Of a stretch of DNA of 64,000 bases, positions 23,711 to 33,968 are shown in pieces. Below the pieces are notes generated by a model, which made no database searches, was not told the DNA's origin, and was given only the letters and a program-made list of their open reading frames with translations. The stretch spans positions 63,107 through 127,106 of the forward strand of contig JAKUHH010000030.1 in the NCBI GenBank assembly GCA_022701365.1. The letters run 5' to 3'. The stretch's first letter is position 1, and each line of letters opens with the position of its first letter. The position numbers and the translations under genes were made by a program. The DNA is from Mycocentrospora acerina (taxonomy: Eukaryota; Ascomycota; Dothideomycetes; Pleosporales).

Positions 23711-24335
23711 GAACGTGTAAATTAATCAGTAGATGTGATGCTAGGGTAGATGAAGGACCAGTGATAACATGGACGGTGCATCTGTGGAAAGGTGACACTG
23801 ATGATTTAAATGGTTAGCGCGTCTGTCACGAGCGGGTTGTGGCGTATGCTAGCTGAAAAGAAAAGGCGTTATGATATGCAAGAAATGTGTTTGCCTGCAA
23901 GCCTGAGACTCGTCACATCGACAAATACTGCCAGCTTTTCAGCCTTGTTGCTTGATTGTGTCGTGTTCAAGCCGGTGAGCACTCAGCCTGAGAAGGTTTG
24001 CGATTGTGGTGACAGGGTTGTGCCCAATCCCGTCAAGGACACCCCCACCAACACAAGACTTTACCAATGACGGCCATGCTCAGTCCTTCGGCTTGTAAGC
24101 CTTGTTGCAGAAGGCAGTCGATATGCGCTGTCTTGAAGAGCCTCATGCCATTTCGTACGCATAAAAGCAGCTGGCTTGTCGGCTCGTTTTGAGTTTGATC
24201 ACCTACCAGATCTACGAATGAGTATTTGGCCACCGCAGGTACCTGTGAAGCCAAAATAACAAAATTGTCTTCTAGAATCAATCCAATATATTCTTCTCAA
24301 CTACCTGGCTCAACTATTCTGTACCCTCATAGGCT
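23711..24335. promoter_or_regulatory. Divergent promoter, CorA-like / RelA-SpoT-like
   Basis: This is about 0.6 kb between the two divergent starts. The plus frame of the RelA/SpoT-like gene is open back to 24226, so the exact right edge depends on the start chosen. No known regulatory motif stands out. Open frames at 23810-24070 (+) and 24033-24281 (-) are featureless. Confidence 0.4.
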
Positions 24336-26076
24336 ATGGATGCGTAAGTTTGATTCATCTTCGCTCCAGACCTCCTCGCCTGAGCTGACCATCTGTAGAA
24401 ACAACATCGATTACATTAAGCCCACAATGAACCATAACAAGCACGCTTCGAACACTGCTTTGGCGAAACAGGCAACCTGGCTGGACCAAGTTCCAACGCC
24501 ACTACTAATTCGTGAATTTGTGCATGATCGTTATCCATACGATCACTATGTGGCGCTCGCGGAACGGGCGAAAGACAAGATCACTTTTGGTTTGAACGCT
24601 CTAAAGGATTCTAATGGCCAGGGAGTACAAGCTAAAGTGACCTGTCGCGCCAAAGAAATAGACAGTTTGGAAGAGAAATTGAAGATGAGGAACGATCGCC
24701 GACCAAAAGAATACACCAAGATGAATGAAATCTGGGAAGATATACATGACCTTGCCGGCGTGCGGATTTTGCTATATACGCCTAGTTCAGAAGAGTACAC
24801 TCAGGTTGAAGAAATGATACAGCAGATTTGGGGTGAAAATGTGCGACGCAAGCCACAAGGAGGCTACAATGTTCTCTTGGCCAACAACATGTTACAAGAA
24901 GCTGATCAAGACTGGAAGGTTGTACCAACAGCACACAACTCTAGGACGATGAAGCAGTACATTCCGAGACATGCAGGCTATCAAGCGATCCACTATCGTG
25001 CTTCGATGCCAAAAGAGGCGAAAGTTCAGACCAGCCGAGGGCTATATAGCTGGATGACAAACGATCGTGTTGAAATACAAGTCGTGTCCGCGTTTGGGCA
25101 TGCATGGGCCGAGGCAGAACACAACGTCAAATACAAGTCGCTTGCATACGGCCGCCCTACTAAACAGGAAGAGCGCATCTTGGACTCTCTAAGCGGTTTA
25201 GTTTCCTCAGGCGATCTTCTCCTCGAACAATTTCGAGAGATATTCGACAAGCGAACGTACAAGAGAATCACGCATCGAGATGATTTTGGAACATTCCTTC
25301 GCGATCTGGACGTCCTCGAGGACCCAGAATTGGATATAATTGATGAGAAAAATACAGGATACCAAGAGGATTTCAGCAGGGAAGGTGTCGACATTCTATT
25401 TCGCTTTCTTGTGGGACAAGGCCAGAATTATCCATTGGCTGTACGAAACGCCCTCAGAAAGCTAGGATATCCTGATGAACCAGAACGCACGTTAAGCGAG
25501 ATCATACAAACCTTTGATCCTGTACTCAAGCCACCCAAGGGTCTTTTGGCACCCTTATGTCTGATCCACCACTTTCTTCTTGAGAACAAGATAAAAGCCA
25601 AAGGTAAGGAGCATGCAATATCTGCTGAGGATTGCCGACCTAGCGAGCAGTGCTCAATCTTGGTAAAGGCACTTACACTGCTTCAAACTTTTGCAGGCTC
25701 GCCAGAAAAAGCGAAGAAGTTTTTGCAAGATGATATCGATATATCGGCATCCGGAATGTCTGAGAGCTTCGAGGCCACGTCAAAGCTAGCTGATAGCCTT
25801 GATTTTGTACTCGACAGCTATCAACGAGTAGATTGCCTTGAAGGGAAAAATGAGAAACTTGAAACGAATGTTCGTGGCAAGTTGCAGCCAGCCTGGAGCT
25901 GGTTTCAAGAGAAAGCAACAATCACGGATGGCTCTTATTCATTTTGTGGTTTGATGTTCACCTTGGCTAAGATGAATGTCACAAGAGAAGCCGACCCTGA
26001 GACGCTATTGGGAGAACTCAGGATTGGTCCGCTGTCTAGAAACAACACGTTTGAATCTGAAGATGATCTACGTTAG
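24336..26076 (+). CDS. RelA/SpoT-domain protein, (p)ppGpp synthetase-like
   Basis: The preferred model is exon 24336-24343 plus 24399-26076 (561 residues), with a 55-nt intron GTAAGT...CTGTAG. An intronless reading from ATG 24427 (549 residues) or from 24226 is also open. Numbering from ATG 24427, the nucleotidyltransferase core shows VTCRAKEIDSLEEKLK (Arg74, Lys76), IHDLAGVRILLY (Asp108), HAGYQAIHYRA, and VEIQVVSAFGHAWAEAEHNVKYK in two parts (Glu216; Trp227, Glu231, His232, Tyr236, Lys237). These are the synthetase motifs of alarmone synthetases that pyrophosphorylate GDP or GTP. No HD-type hydrolase domain is visible upstream, so it looks synthetase-only. The C-terminal 300 residues are helical and unrecognised. 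No TGS or ACT domain is seen. Whether it makes ppGpp or another product is unknown. Confidence 0.85.
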
Positions 26077-26391
26077 AAAAAACTTGTAGTCATGGAACGT
26101 AGCTTAGGGATGGCTATTTCGAAACAGCTTAGTAATCGTTCATTTCGACCCTTCACTGTCATGACGTGCAAGCGGCGAACAATTGTGAAGAAAATTTGTA
26201 AACGTATAGATGATGAAACATGAACATTATGAATCCCAGATCAAGCATGGCTTACAAAAATACCAAAGGATGAAATGGAAATCCAGGACTAGCATGTATT
26301 CCCCTTCCGTCGAATGACGATAAAATTGGATGCTTGTCATGAAGACCACACCACGCCTTGAGTTGGAAGTCTATACTTGATTGTTAGTCAC
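26077..26391. other. Convergent spacer
   Basis: This 315-bp tail-to-tail interval between the RelA/SpoT-like gene (+) and the C2H2 gene (-) shows no gene and presumably holds both 3' untranslated regions. Confidence 0.6.
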
Positions 26392-27399
26392 TTAAGTACA
26401 ATTTTTCTTGGCAATTATGCTGGGTGTTATGACTGCGAAGGGGAGCTGATTGCCAGCCTCATAGCGAGATCGAGATGATTGTTCTAATATGTCGCGGACA
26501 TTCGCTTGCTTGTGTTTTTTCGAGACATGTTTTCTAAATGAATCAAGTCGTGCCCATATCTTATCAATCTTAGGACACCCTTCAAAGGCGCACCTATAAC
26601 CCTCGCCTGTCTCTTGCCTCATATGTACTGTTCTTTGATGTCTATAAAGATCTGCATGGTGAAGGAAGCGGCTCCGGCATCCTGTCGATGGGCATTGGTA
26701 CGGCTTCAGAGGGCGACTCGCATGTGACAGGGCGTAGGGATCAGGCACTACAGGTCTTTGTCCTCGTTTCATGATGGCCGGGGGTACGTCTTCGCTGTCG
26801 TGAACATCTCGAGATTGAAGCCAAGGGCAACAGTCAACCGGTTTTTGTCCAAGAGAAATATTTGCCGTATGCCATGATGTGGATGGCAGAGGACAGTTAT
26901 CGAAGACTCTGTCCGTGACGGAAGCAGACCCCCAGGCGTGTGCCGAAAGATCTTTAGTGTATTCATTAGCCCCGCTGACCGTTAGCGCTTCGTCCGCGTT
27001 TCTGAAGTCAAGGTCCAGCGTCAATGGAGTTGAGTCCAGACTGTGGGGCTGCAAGTAGTATAACGTTGGGTCTGTGTCGCCAGGTAGATTCCATGCTGGC
27101 CAGGGTTCGCCATGGAAAGGGCTCACTTCGCTCATCTCCCACTCAAGGAGGCTCAGGGTACTCGTCTCCCACTCAGGTAAGCTTGAAGGGCTCGTCTCCC
27201 ATTCAGCGAGGCTCAGGGTGCTCGTCTCCCACTCAGGTAGGCTTGAAGGGCTCGTCTCCCACTCGATAAACTCGAGGGGCTCGTCTCCCACTTGATTAAA
27301 CTCGAGGGGCTCGTCTCCCACTTGATTAAACCCGAGGGGCTCGACAAAAAAGTCTCTAGGTGTCGAGAGGCGGCAGATGCTTGATTCCGTGAGAGCCAT
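26392..27399 (-). CDS. C2H2 zinc-finger protein with repetitive N-terminus
   Basis: This is a single open frame; I start at MALTESSICRL (27399), giving 335 residues, though the frame is open to 27549 (385 residues). Two C2H2 fingers lie near the C-terminus: YQCPSTGCRSRFLHHADLYR continuing to HQRTVH (C-x4-C-x12-H-x4-H), and a second, longer one with YRCAFEGC and FRKHVSKKH. This paired layout is common in fungal transcription-factor-like proteins. The N-terminal part (about 23-90) is encoded by a 30-bp minisatellite and reads first as EPLEFNQVGD repeats, then as SPSSLPEWET repeats. The change results from one 29-bp unit that moves the frame, so either the N-terminus is recent or the gene has suffered a one-base deletion. 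Binding target is unknown. Confidence 0.68.
   Translation of the reverse strand: MALTESSICRLSTPRDFFVEPLGFNQVGDEPLEFNQVGDEPLEFIEWETSPSSLPEWETSTLSLAEWETSPSSLPEWETSTLSLLEWEMSEVSPFHGEPWPAWNLPGDTDPTLYYLQPHSLDSTPLTLDLDFRNADEALTVSGANEYTKDLSAHAWGSASVTDRVFDNCPLPSTSWHTANISLGQKPVDCCPWLQSRDVHDSEDVPPAIMKRGQRPVVPDPYALSHASRPLKPYQCPSTGCRSRFLHHADLYRHQRTVHMRQETGEGYRCAFEGCPKIDKIWARLDSFRKHVSKKHKQANVRDILEQSSRSRYEAGNQLPFAVITPSIIAKKNCT
27131..27339 (-). repeat. 30-bp coding minisatellite, seven units, one of 29 bp
   Basis: On the plus strand each unit begins CTCGTCTCCCA (first unit CTCATCTCCCA). Units start at 27131, 27161, 27191, 27221, 27251, 27280 and 27310. All are 30 bp except the unit at 27251, which is 29 bp because ACTTGATTAAA is replaced by ACTCGATAAA. 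The array lies inside the C2H2 gene. Confidence 0.93.
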
Positions 27400-28167
27400 G
27401 GCTCCAATATGGACTGAGTGCCTGAGCTGATGGTCACACCAGTGTCGTCTGGGCAGAGTGCGATGTGGTCTAGGAATGGAAAGCACCGTGACTCGTCTAA
27501 ATTCGCTATTTAAAATGATAGGCAAGTGTGCACAGCGTGCGGTAGACACAAGCAGTGACTATCCATTGAGGTTGGAAGGCCCATCGGGTGCAGAGTGCCA
27601 CTCAGAGATGTGGTTGCCAAGCGGCAGGCTAGCTGCTCCCGAACGGCCCCGCGACATGGCCGCTCGGCCCAATCATTTGCCAAGCTGTCCCTGAAAGATG
27701 ACGCCGTCTGGAACAGCATCAACAGCAAAAAGTACAGCGCAAGGTATTGATGCCCCAACACCCAGCACCTGCGCCCAAAGACTCCGCACGACACATCTTG
27801 AGCATCGCGCACATCTGCCACCCAGCAGCGGTTGCTTACCACGCTGCGCTTGCGCCTTGGTTGCATTCGCCCGCTCTGCCACCTGCTCTGCCACCTGCTC
27901 TGCCACCCGCTCCTGCCCTCTACGCGTGTCTTGGAAGGAGCGCCCGCAGAGAAGCTGCCCACGCACACGGCGACAGCAGAGACACGCTGCGCTACACGAC
28001 CCATAGCCGCCAGGCAGGGCCGACCTTGACGGCGTCTCCCCCGTGCAGTATGCCGCCTCCACCCCCGGTGCCATGCCAGCTGCCACTGACCGTGTTGCCA
28101 CAGCCGAGCATACGCTCACCGCCCCGCCGCTGCCTCATACAACCACAGCGGTCCACAATTGCGCAGC
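27400..28167. promoter_or_regulatory. GC-richer divergent spacer
   Basis: This lies between the starts of the C2H2 gene (-) and the unrecognised gene at 28168 (+). It is noticeably richer in G+C than the rest of region 3, particularly 27.7-28.1 kb. It includes a small imperfect tandem of TGCTCTGCCACC (about 27875-27910). Several overlapping open frames run both ways, which GC-rich DNA gives by chance; I support none. Confidence 0.4.
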
Positions 28168-29535
28168 ATGTCGCCCATTGATTTCGCGGATTACTATGTA
28201 GGCTCGCGCCTGCAAATGTCAGGTAAGGCGCCGACCCGCCCAGTGCTGCCGTCTGATGTAGTTTGTGAAAGGTCTTGGCAAACCAGAGCGCGCAGCAGGG
28301 CGCCTGCCCTCTACGTCCTGTGCCAGCGCCCTGGGCACATGTCGCTCTTCATGTATCCACTGCTCTGCCCTTGTCCTTGCATGTGGTTATGCCGAGTCGC
28401 GCATGATCGATGTATCGTGCAAAGGTCGGTGGGGGCTGCGTTGTGACGCTACTCGAGCGGCCTCGAAGACTGTAGTGTTGCGTGTGGCAACGCATCATTT
28501 GCGATTCTTATACGCTAAGCTTGTATCGAGCTGTGTTGACCTCTCCCAGATGAACCGGCTGAAAAACTATTGAGACACGTCCGTAAAGTTCTCGACAACA
28601 AAGGCGGCTCTGACGTGGCGATGCGCAAGCTCGTGCTTGAGGTCGAATTGAGCCTTGAAGATGCAAGCTTCAAGCGGAAGACCACAAAGGTGGAAGTAGT
28701 CGCCAAATTGATCAAACAGCTCGCGATCAAGCTCGGACCACTCGAAGGGCGTCCTCATGAGGACTTACTGCACAAAGCTACGTCCTTCCTGAAGACTAGT
28801 GAAGGTGCGGCGTGGAGTAAGTAATAGAGTAACAATCGTCTGATCTGGTTCAAGATCTAATGCTAAAGCTGATCAGCACATGCCTGGTTTGTATCGCCAT
28901 CCACAGTCGAAAATGGAGAACAATTGCCCTCACCCTTAGTCTCCGGGAATACAACTCAGCAACTACCAGGAGACATTGCAATGGTTGTCGGTGGCAATCT
29001 TGGTGTCATTGACGCCTCCAGATGCTCAACATATGGCGAACCTTCCCTGTCGGGGAGTGTCGGTGCCAGATCCCCTGGCACATCGTTGGACATTGAATCT
29101 CTTCCTTTGTCTGCGGCATCCAATGTGGACACACTCCAGTCCCCCTTGATCGCCATGGAACAATACCGGCCGGTGATGCTGTCCAACGCTGTCCACCGCA
29201 GGGCTGCCAGTGCTGGACAAAACGCTCCAGGTCTATGCACTGTTTGCTGGCAACACCACAACTCGACAATAACCATCGTCAAAACTACGATTGTCCAAAA
29301 TATCGTTATTCAGCCTCGTAATATTCAACCTCTGGATGTTCAACCACCGAACGTCCAACCACTGAATGTCCAACCACTGAACGTCCAACCCCTAAACGTC
29401 CAGCCGCCGAACGTCCAACCGCCGAACGTCCAACCTCCTGCCACTCAGACTCTTTGGCTAATCAAACGTGTCATCCTCCTTGTGTGCGTCTTCATCATTT
29501 TTCTGTCTGGCTCGAATGGATTTGAATTGTTTTAA
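28168..29535 (+). CDS. Unrecognised protein with 5-residue repeats and C-terminal hydrophobic anchor
   Basis: Exons 28168-28222, 28550-28816 and 28907-29535 join in frame to 316 residues (introns 327 and 90 nt; the first is long for this genome). I do not recognise the family. Residues 19-107 are charged and helical (LLRHVRKVLDNKGG, MRKLVLEVELSLEDASFKRK). The middle is Ser/Gly/Pro-rich with few features. Residues about 240-285 are eight tandem QPLNV/QPPNV-type pentapeptides. The end, LWLIKRVILLVCVFIIFLSG, is a strong hydrophobic segment close to the C-terminus, suggesting a tail anchor. No signal peptide is visible. The splice signals are good (GTAAGG, GTAAGT, CCCAG, CACAG) and the join is in frame, but there is no homology to lean on. 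Confidence 0.5.
29311..29430 (+). repeat. 15-bp in-frame tandem repeat, eight units
   Basis: Eight consecutive 15-bp units with consensus CAACCACTGAACGTC encode Gln-Pro-x-Asn-Val. The first (CAGCCTCGTAATATT) and second (CAACCTCTGGATGTT) are the most divergent; the last ones are nearly identical. Every unit preserves the reading frame. Confidence 0.9.
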
Positions 29536-32500
29536 AGCATTGGTTGCGTTGATTGCGGCGTCAAGGTGGAAGGAAAGAAGACATGCTGAAAGCACAAGGA
29601 GAAAATTGGCGGTCAGTTAGTGGAGACAAGGGCTCTAACTAGCTTTTAGCAAAATAGACAGTTAATTCATAGTAACCTTGCACGAGAAACAAACTATGTG
29701 CGCTAGTCTTCTTTTTCAGTGATCTAACCGAATTAGGCGAAAAGATGGCTGAGCTTCCTATTCTCTGTCTCGGGTCTGACGGATGACATGCATCATGAAT
29801 CCGCACCGACAGGGGCCTATTGCGTAGATAACCTCCCCCCCGTCAAGTTACTACTCACGACGTAACCTAATACGTAGCTGCCTTTCAGTTGGCTACTTAT
29901 CACCGAGTGAGGGGGCCCTAACCTTTCGTGACCGCGTATTCTCACACTTCCCACTCGCTAGGCTTGGGCCGAGATCTGGCTGTTGTTCAGCTGGACAAAG
30001 GCCCTCAATCACAAGAACACGAAATTACAGCCAAGATGCAATTCAACTCAACCATACGGCTGCCTGCACGAGGTTCTGCTCAACCCTTAGCATTCTTCAA
30101 GAACGCTTCTTTTGCACCAACCCAACACTCGAGCCAATAGGCAATCCAGGCTTCGTGCAAATTTGTCCGAAAGTTACGCTCCAACCATGTCTTCAATAGT
30201 GATTGATTGATAGAGCTCTGACCCTATTTTTTATGCAAGGTTCGCCTTGCCATGATGGAATTTCACCTCAGTCTGAATGAAAGAAAAGACGACTCAAAAA
30301 ACAACGGACAGGATCACACTTGGTAACCAAATCCTAAACAGATTGAAACAGCCGATGTTTCCTATGCAACCAAACTATTTGATCAGGCTTGAACTGGAGC
30401 TGATTCTCGGCAAATGATTCGGCAGATGAAGTCTCCATCGTCTATCGTGTTTTTCAAATTTGAGCAATCAATTTCTTCTCGTTTTGTAATCGACGACAAG
30501 AGACTATATGTTGAGATTTTTACTCTCATTCTACCGCCTGCACCAAAGCACGCCTTTCCTCGGTTTTATCTCGATGCAGCAGTCGCACAACTGAGCGTTT
30601 GCTTATAATTAAAATTGTTCTACTGTTTTCTCCACTTGTGAGAAACAACATTAAATTTTCATCTTTTCCTGACATCAAACGGCGGCTTTGTTTGCTCTAT
30701 GCATCAAGCTCATGTTGTGACACGTGACATGTAAGCTGTGTTAATTTGGTGTTGCAGTTATTTACTACAAAGTTTCGTTTGATTGAGCGCCAAATTGATG
30801 AGATGTGAATCGGCTTCGTCTTAACATCGAGCGGTAGCTTCATTAACACTTGGACGTTACGGGTAGTATCGTGCAGTGACTCACGTTACCGCACGTGGTA
30901 CAATGGTGGACTGGGAGTAAAGTTATGAAGCTGTTGTCTGTGGTTGCCTAATGACTGGTCTCTCTTCGTACAAACATGCATGGATAACCTCATCCTCGTT
31001 GGTTTCTCAAGGCTAAGTGCATCTGCTTAAGTCGCTAAGTGAACTAAATGTTCCAAGGGACAGGCCCTCCTCTGCAGGTTGAAGCTACGAAAACGCACAA
31101 CGTTGCACAGGGTGTCGTGGTCAACGCTGAGGAGTCTCAGCCGAAACCATCAGTAAACATGACAAATCATCATGTTAGACGAAGTCTTTTCCTTGAGCAA
31201 TGTCCTTTTGAACGTTAGTACATACCAGTTCATGTGTCCGCTTTCGGTTCAATCGTAACCTATTCAGACCTCAACAACACCTCCTTTCGAAATGCGGTAT
31301 GCCAGTTGCAACAATATCTGTCGATTTGACGAGATTTTGAACAATGAAAGTGTGCATGAGCTGCCGAAAGTTGATAATTATAATTTATTGAATCGATGTG
31401 ACAATTTGTTACGGAAATGGTCTAATCCATTGAAGCGAGGAGACAGGAACATATTTCGAGTTGTTCATGTTGAAATATGAACGCTATACTGTGTGACCTA
31501 CCCTAGCAGGTCACATGACCATGTATATATCTACTTCCCCTGCCGTCAGACTAGTCAATATTCAATCAATCATCTCATATATATCTCACTGCAACGTTCA
31601 CTTTAACAGTTCAACCCCTAAATTTCGATGGCTTAAAAGTATTCGTGGCGTCCTCAAAGACCTACGTTGGTAAGGTTGGATTGAGTGTTCAAGAGCGAAA
31701 ATCAGACTACATGCCCTAAACCGCTGTGTTGCCTGTTGTATTGTGCCAGTTCTTCATTCATGAACCACGAAATTGGGATTATGGTACTAGAGTTAGTTAG
31801 ATTGTATCTCCAGAGGCGCTTAATTTCAACTCATTACTTTGGACTTTCGCGAAAAGTGGTTCCCACATTTTCGCCTCTGACCAAAGTTGCTATCGCCCTA
31901 TCAGGAGCCTCAACCATCACTTCTACAGTAAGTCTCGACGTTGTTATATCCGAAGATTACACGTTTGTACAAACGTACTTCTTGGCTGACTGTCAGCCTA
32001 ATTATTACGGAAGTCAAGACTTCTGTGCGTTGACCCTATTATCTAAGGTCATATTGCTGACGAAAAGAGTGATTACCTTGATAACAAGGGGAAAAAGTTT
32101 TGGGACAAAGAGATTTAGGACATGTGTTTATAGCGGGCCTGGGGGTATCACATTGACTTTTCATACACCATGCCAGGCTGTTGTAGCTCTTTCTGTCTTT
32201 CGAGACTTTGGGTTCATAATGGTTGCTATAAATAGGAATATGCTTACTCTTGAGGGAAATACTTTGTAGATTTGAAGGACTACTAATTTAGAAAATACCC
32301 CTCTTTAAGCTGCTCAGTAGGTCCACAAAACTGGTCATTTTCCTGAATAGGCCCGAGTACTTCATTCCGAACCTGGCCTTTGCCTTACAGTTACCGCCGT
32401 CTAAGGATGGCATCTCGAAGTTTCCACTTGCATTGTTGATTAGAATTCAGAATTTTCGAGCTATTTTGACTTTCAGTTCATTAAAAGCTACAGTGATGGT

Positions 32501-33238
32501 GCTGTCGAAGTAGCGCCGAGTAAAAACCAAATATTAGTTTGGGATATGGTCAAGACAGTGTGTCTTTTCTATTGACCGAGTAATTATAATGGCAATGGGT
32601 ATATTCTTTTCGATGACGAGAGTCAGGGCATGATCAAAATAACTGGCACTGCAGCCGTTGATGAGGACGGATATCGGTGGCACCTCAGGCAAAGATCGAG
32701 TGATGGCCGATGGCCTATGGCCGATGGGAAGGATAAGAGTTTTTCGACCAATTTGACTGATTTGGTCACTTCTTCGATAAGGACAGATATCTAAAGAGTA
32801 AAATTGCTTCTCCCTTGATAACTGACGGTGAATTATTAAATCAAAGGCAATACGGCGAAATTAGAAACACCGAGTCAAATCGTTATCAAGTGAAATACGT
32901 GTCAGGAGAACCCAAGAAACTATTGATGGAAAACGGTAATTGTGGCAACAAAGGATCAGGCTTTTCTGCTTGGAAAATTAGTTCTCATGGAAGATGTCAC
33001 CATCAGACAGCAGGACTTTGAGCTTCAGGATGGATTAAAGCTCGCTTGACAGAACGGGCCAGCCAACACTGCATATTCGTAGACTGGAAAGTACTTCTGG
33101 GTGAATATTAGTGTTTAGATGGATACTCTTGATTGATGGCATGAGCCATTAACCCTTACACCTCTTCATTTTCAGAAAATTGGTATTGGTTAAATCTTGC
33201 AATTGAAGGGAATAGTATAACTGAAGATCTTATGTAAA
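29536..33238. other. Gene-poor AT-rich interval
   Basis: In 3.7 kb no gene can be supported. A 194-codon open frame at 31685-32269 (+) shows a stretch that looks protein-like (CVYSGPGGITLTF, FGFIMVAINRN) and lies 180 bp after a TATATATC-rich, promoter-like stretch (31526-31585). It may be the remains of a gene, but I recognise no family. A further open frame at 32815-33021 (+) may belong to the same relic. The rest is AT-rich with only chance-length frames. Confidence 0.4.
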
Positions 33239-33968
33239 CTATGACGAGCCAAAGGTAAACTCAGGGATGTTGATGTCTGTAACAGTCCATGTAATTCCTC
33301 CGTCGCTTGTTGACATCTCACCGGTGACACCTTGTCCCTTTCCCATCGTGCTATCATAGTTTGCGTCTGCAGTGTTCAAAATGATGGTAGTGTTGATCCA
33401 CTTATGGGCAAGCATCGTACCACAGTCGTCCGCAGCGCACTCTACAGCACTTCCCCATCCCATAGCATGGCCATCCTTTGTAGAAAGTGTAGCAACTTGG
33501 AGCCCATTCACAGAGACGGTTTGAGTATAGTTGCCGCTTGCGTCGTCGAACTTGTCTGCAGCAGCATCGTCAGTGACATGTCTCAGATTCATTATATAAA
33601 AAGGTAGACTTACAATGCATGGTAACTTCGTCATCTTCCGCGGCGTTGGTACCCTCAGTCTGAACGGGCATTTGACTGGTTGGTCCGGTGCTCATAAGAG
33701 TGTAACCGTAAACGCTCCATGAATTTGAGTTCATATCGGCAATTGACTGAATAAGGTCGCCGTTGTCCGTGCCCATCCCAACCCAAAGACAAGAGTCGCC
33801 AAGCTCAACGCTAGGCGCCTTGGGTAAAACGAGTGTTGATAATGCCTCGCGAATCCATGAGTTGCTTCCTACAGGACCAGTGCTGAAAGCTGGGCCCATA
33901 GCCGCCTCAACTGAGGTGCTGATGGCGGCGGCGGCCAGCGTGGAGAGGATTCGGCGTGCAGAAGGCAT
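33239..33968 (-). CDS. Secreted beta-sandwich-like protein, possibly G1 peptidase fold
   Basis: Exons are complement of 33239-33555 and 33614-33968, giving 223 residues. MPSARRILSTLAAAAISTS followed by VEA is a signal peptide. The mature part has DSCLWVGMGTDNGDLIQS, SNSWSVYGYTLM, EDDEVTMHYKFDD (junction recreated by splicing), NYTQTVSVNG and GWGSAVECAADDCGTM with HKWINTTIIL. The order WVG...LIQS, W-Y, D-x-V, then an NG hairpin and a Trp/Glu strand resembles eqolisin (G1) peptidases, but I cannot confirm the catalytic Gln and Glu, so peptidase activity is unproven. Two N-glycosylation sites (NYT, NTT) are present. It is alone in a gene-poor region. Confidence 0.72.

Noticed and set aside
27131..27339. 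Possible CRISPR or regulatory iteron array
   Set aside because: The repeats are contiguous, coding, and conform to a minisatellite inside a zinc-finger gene.
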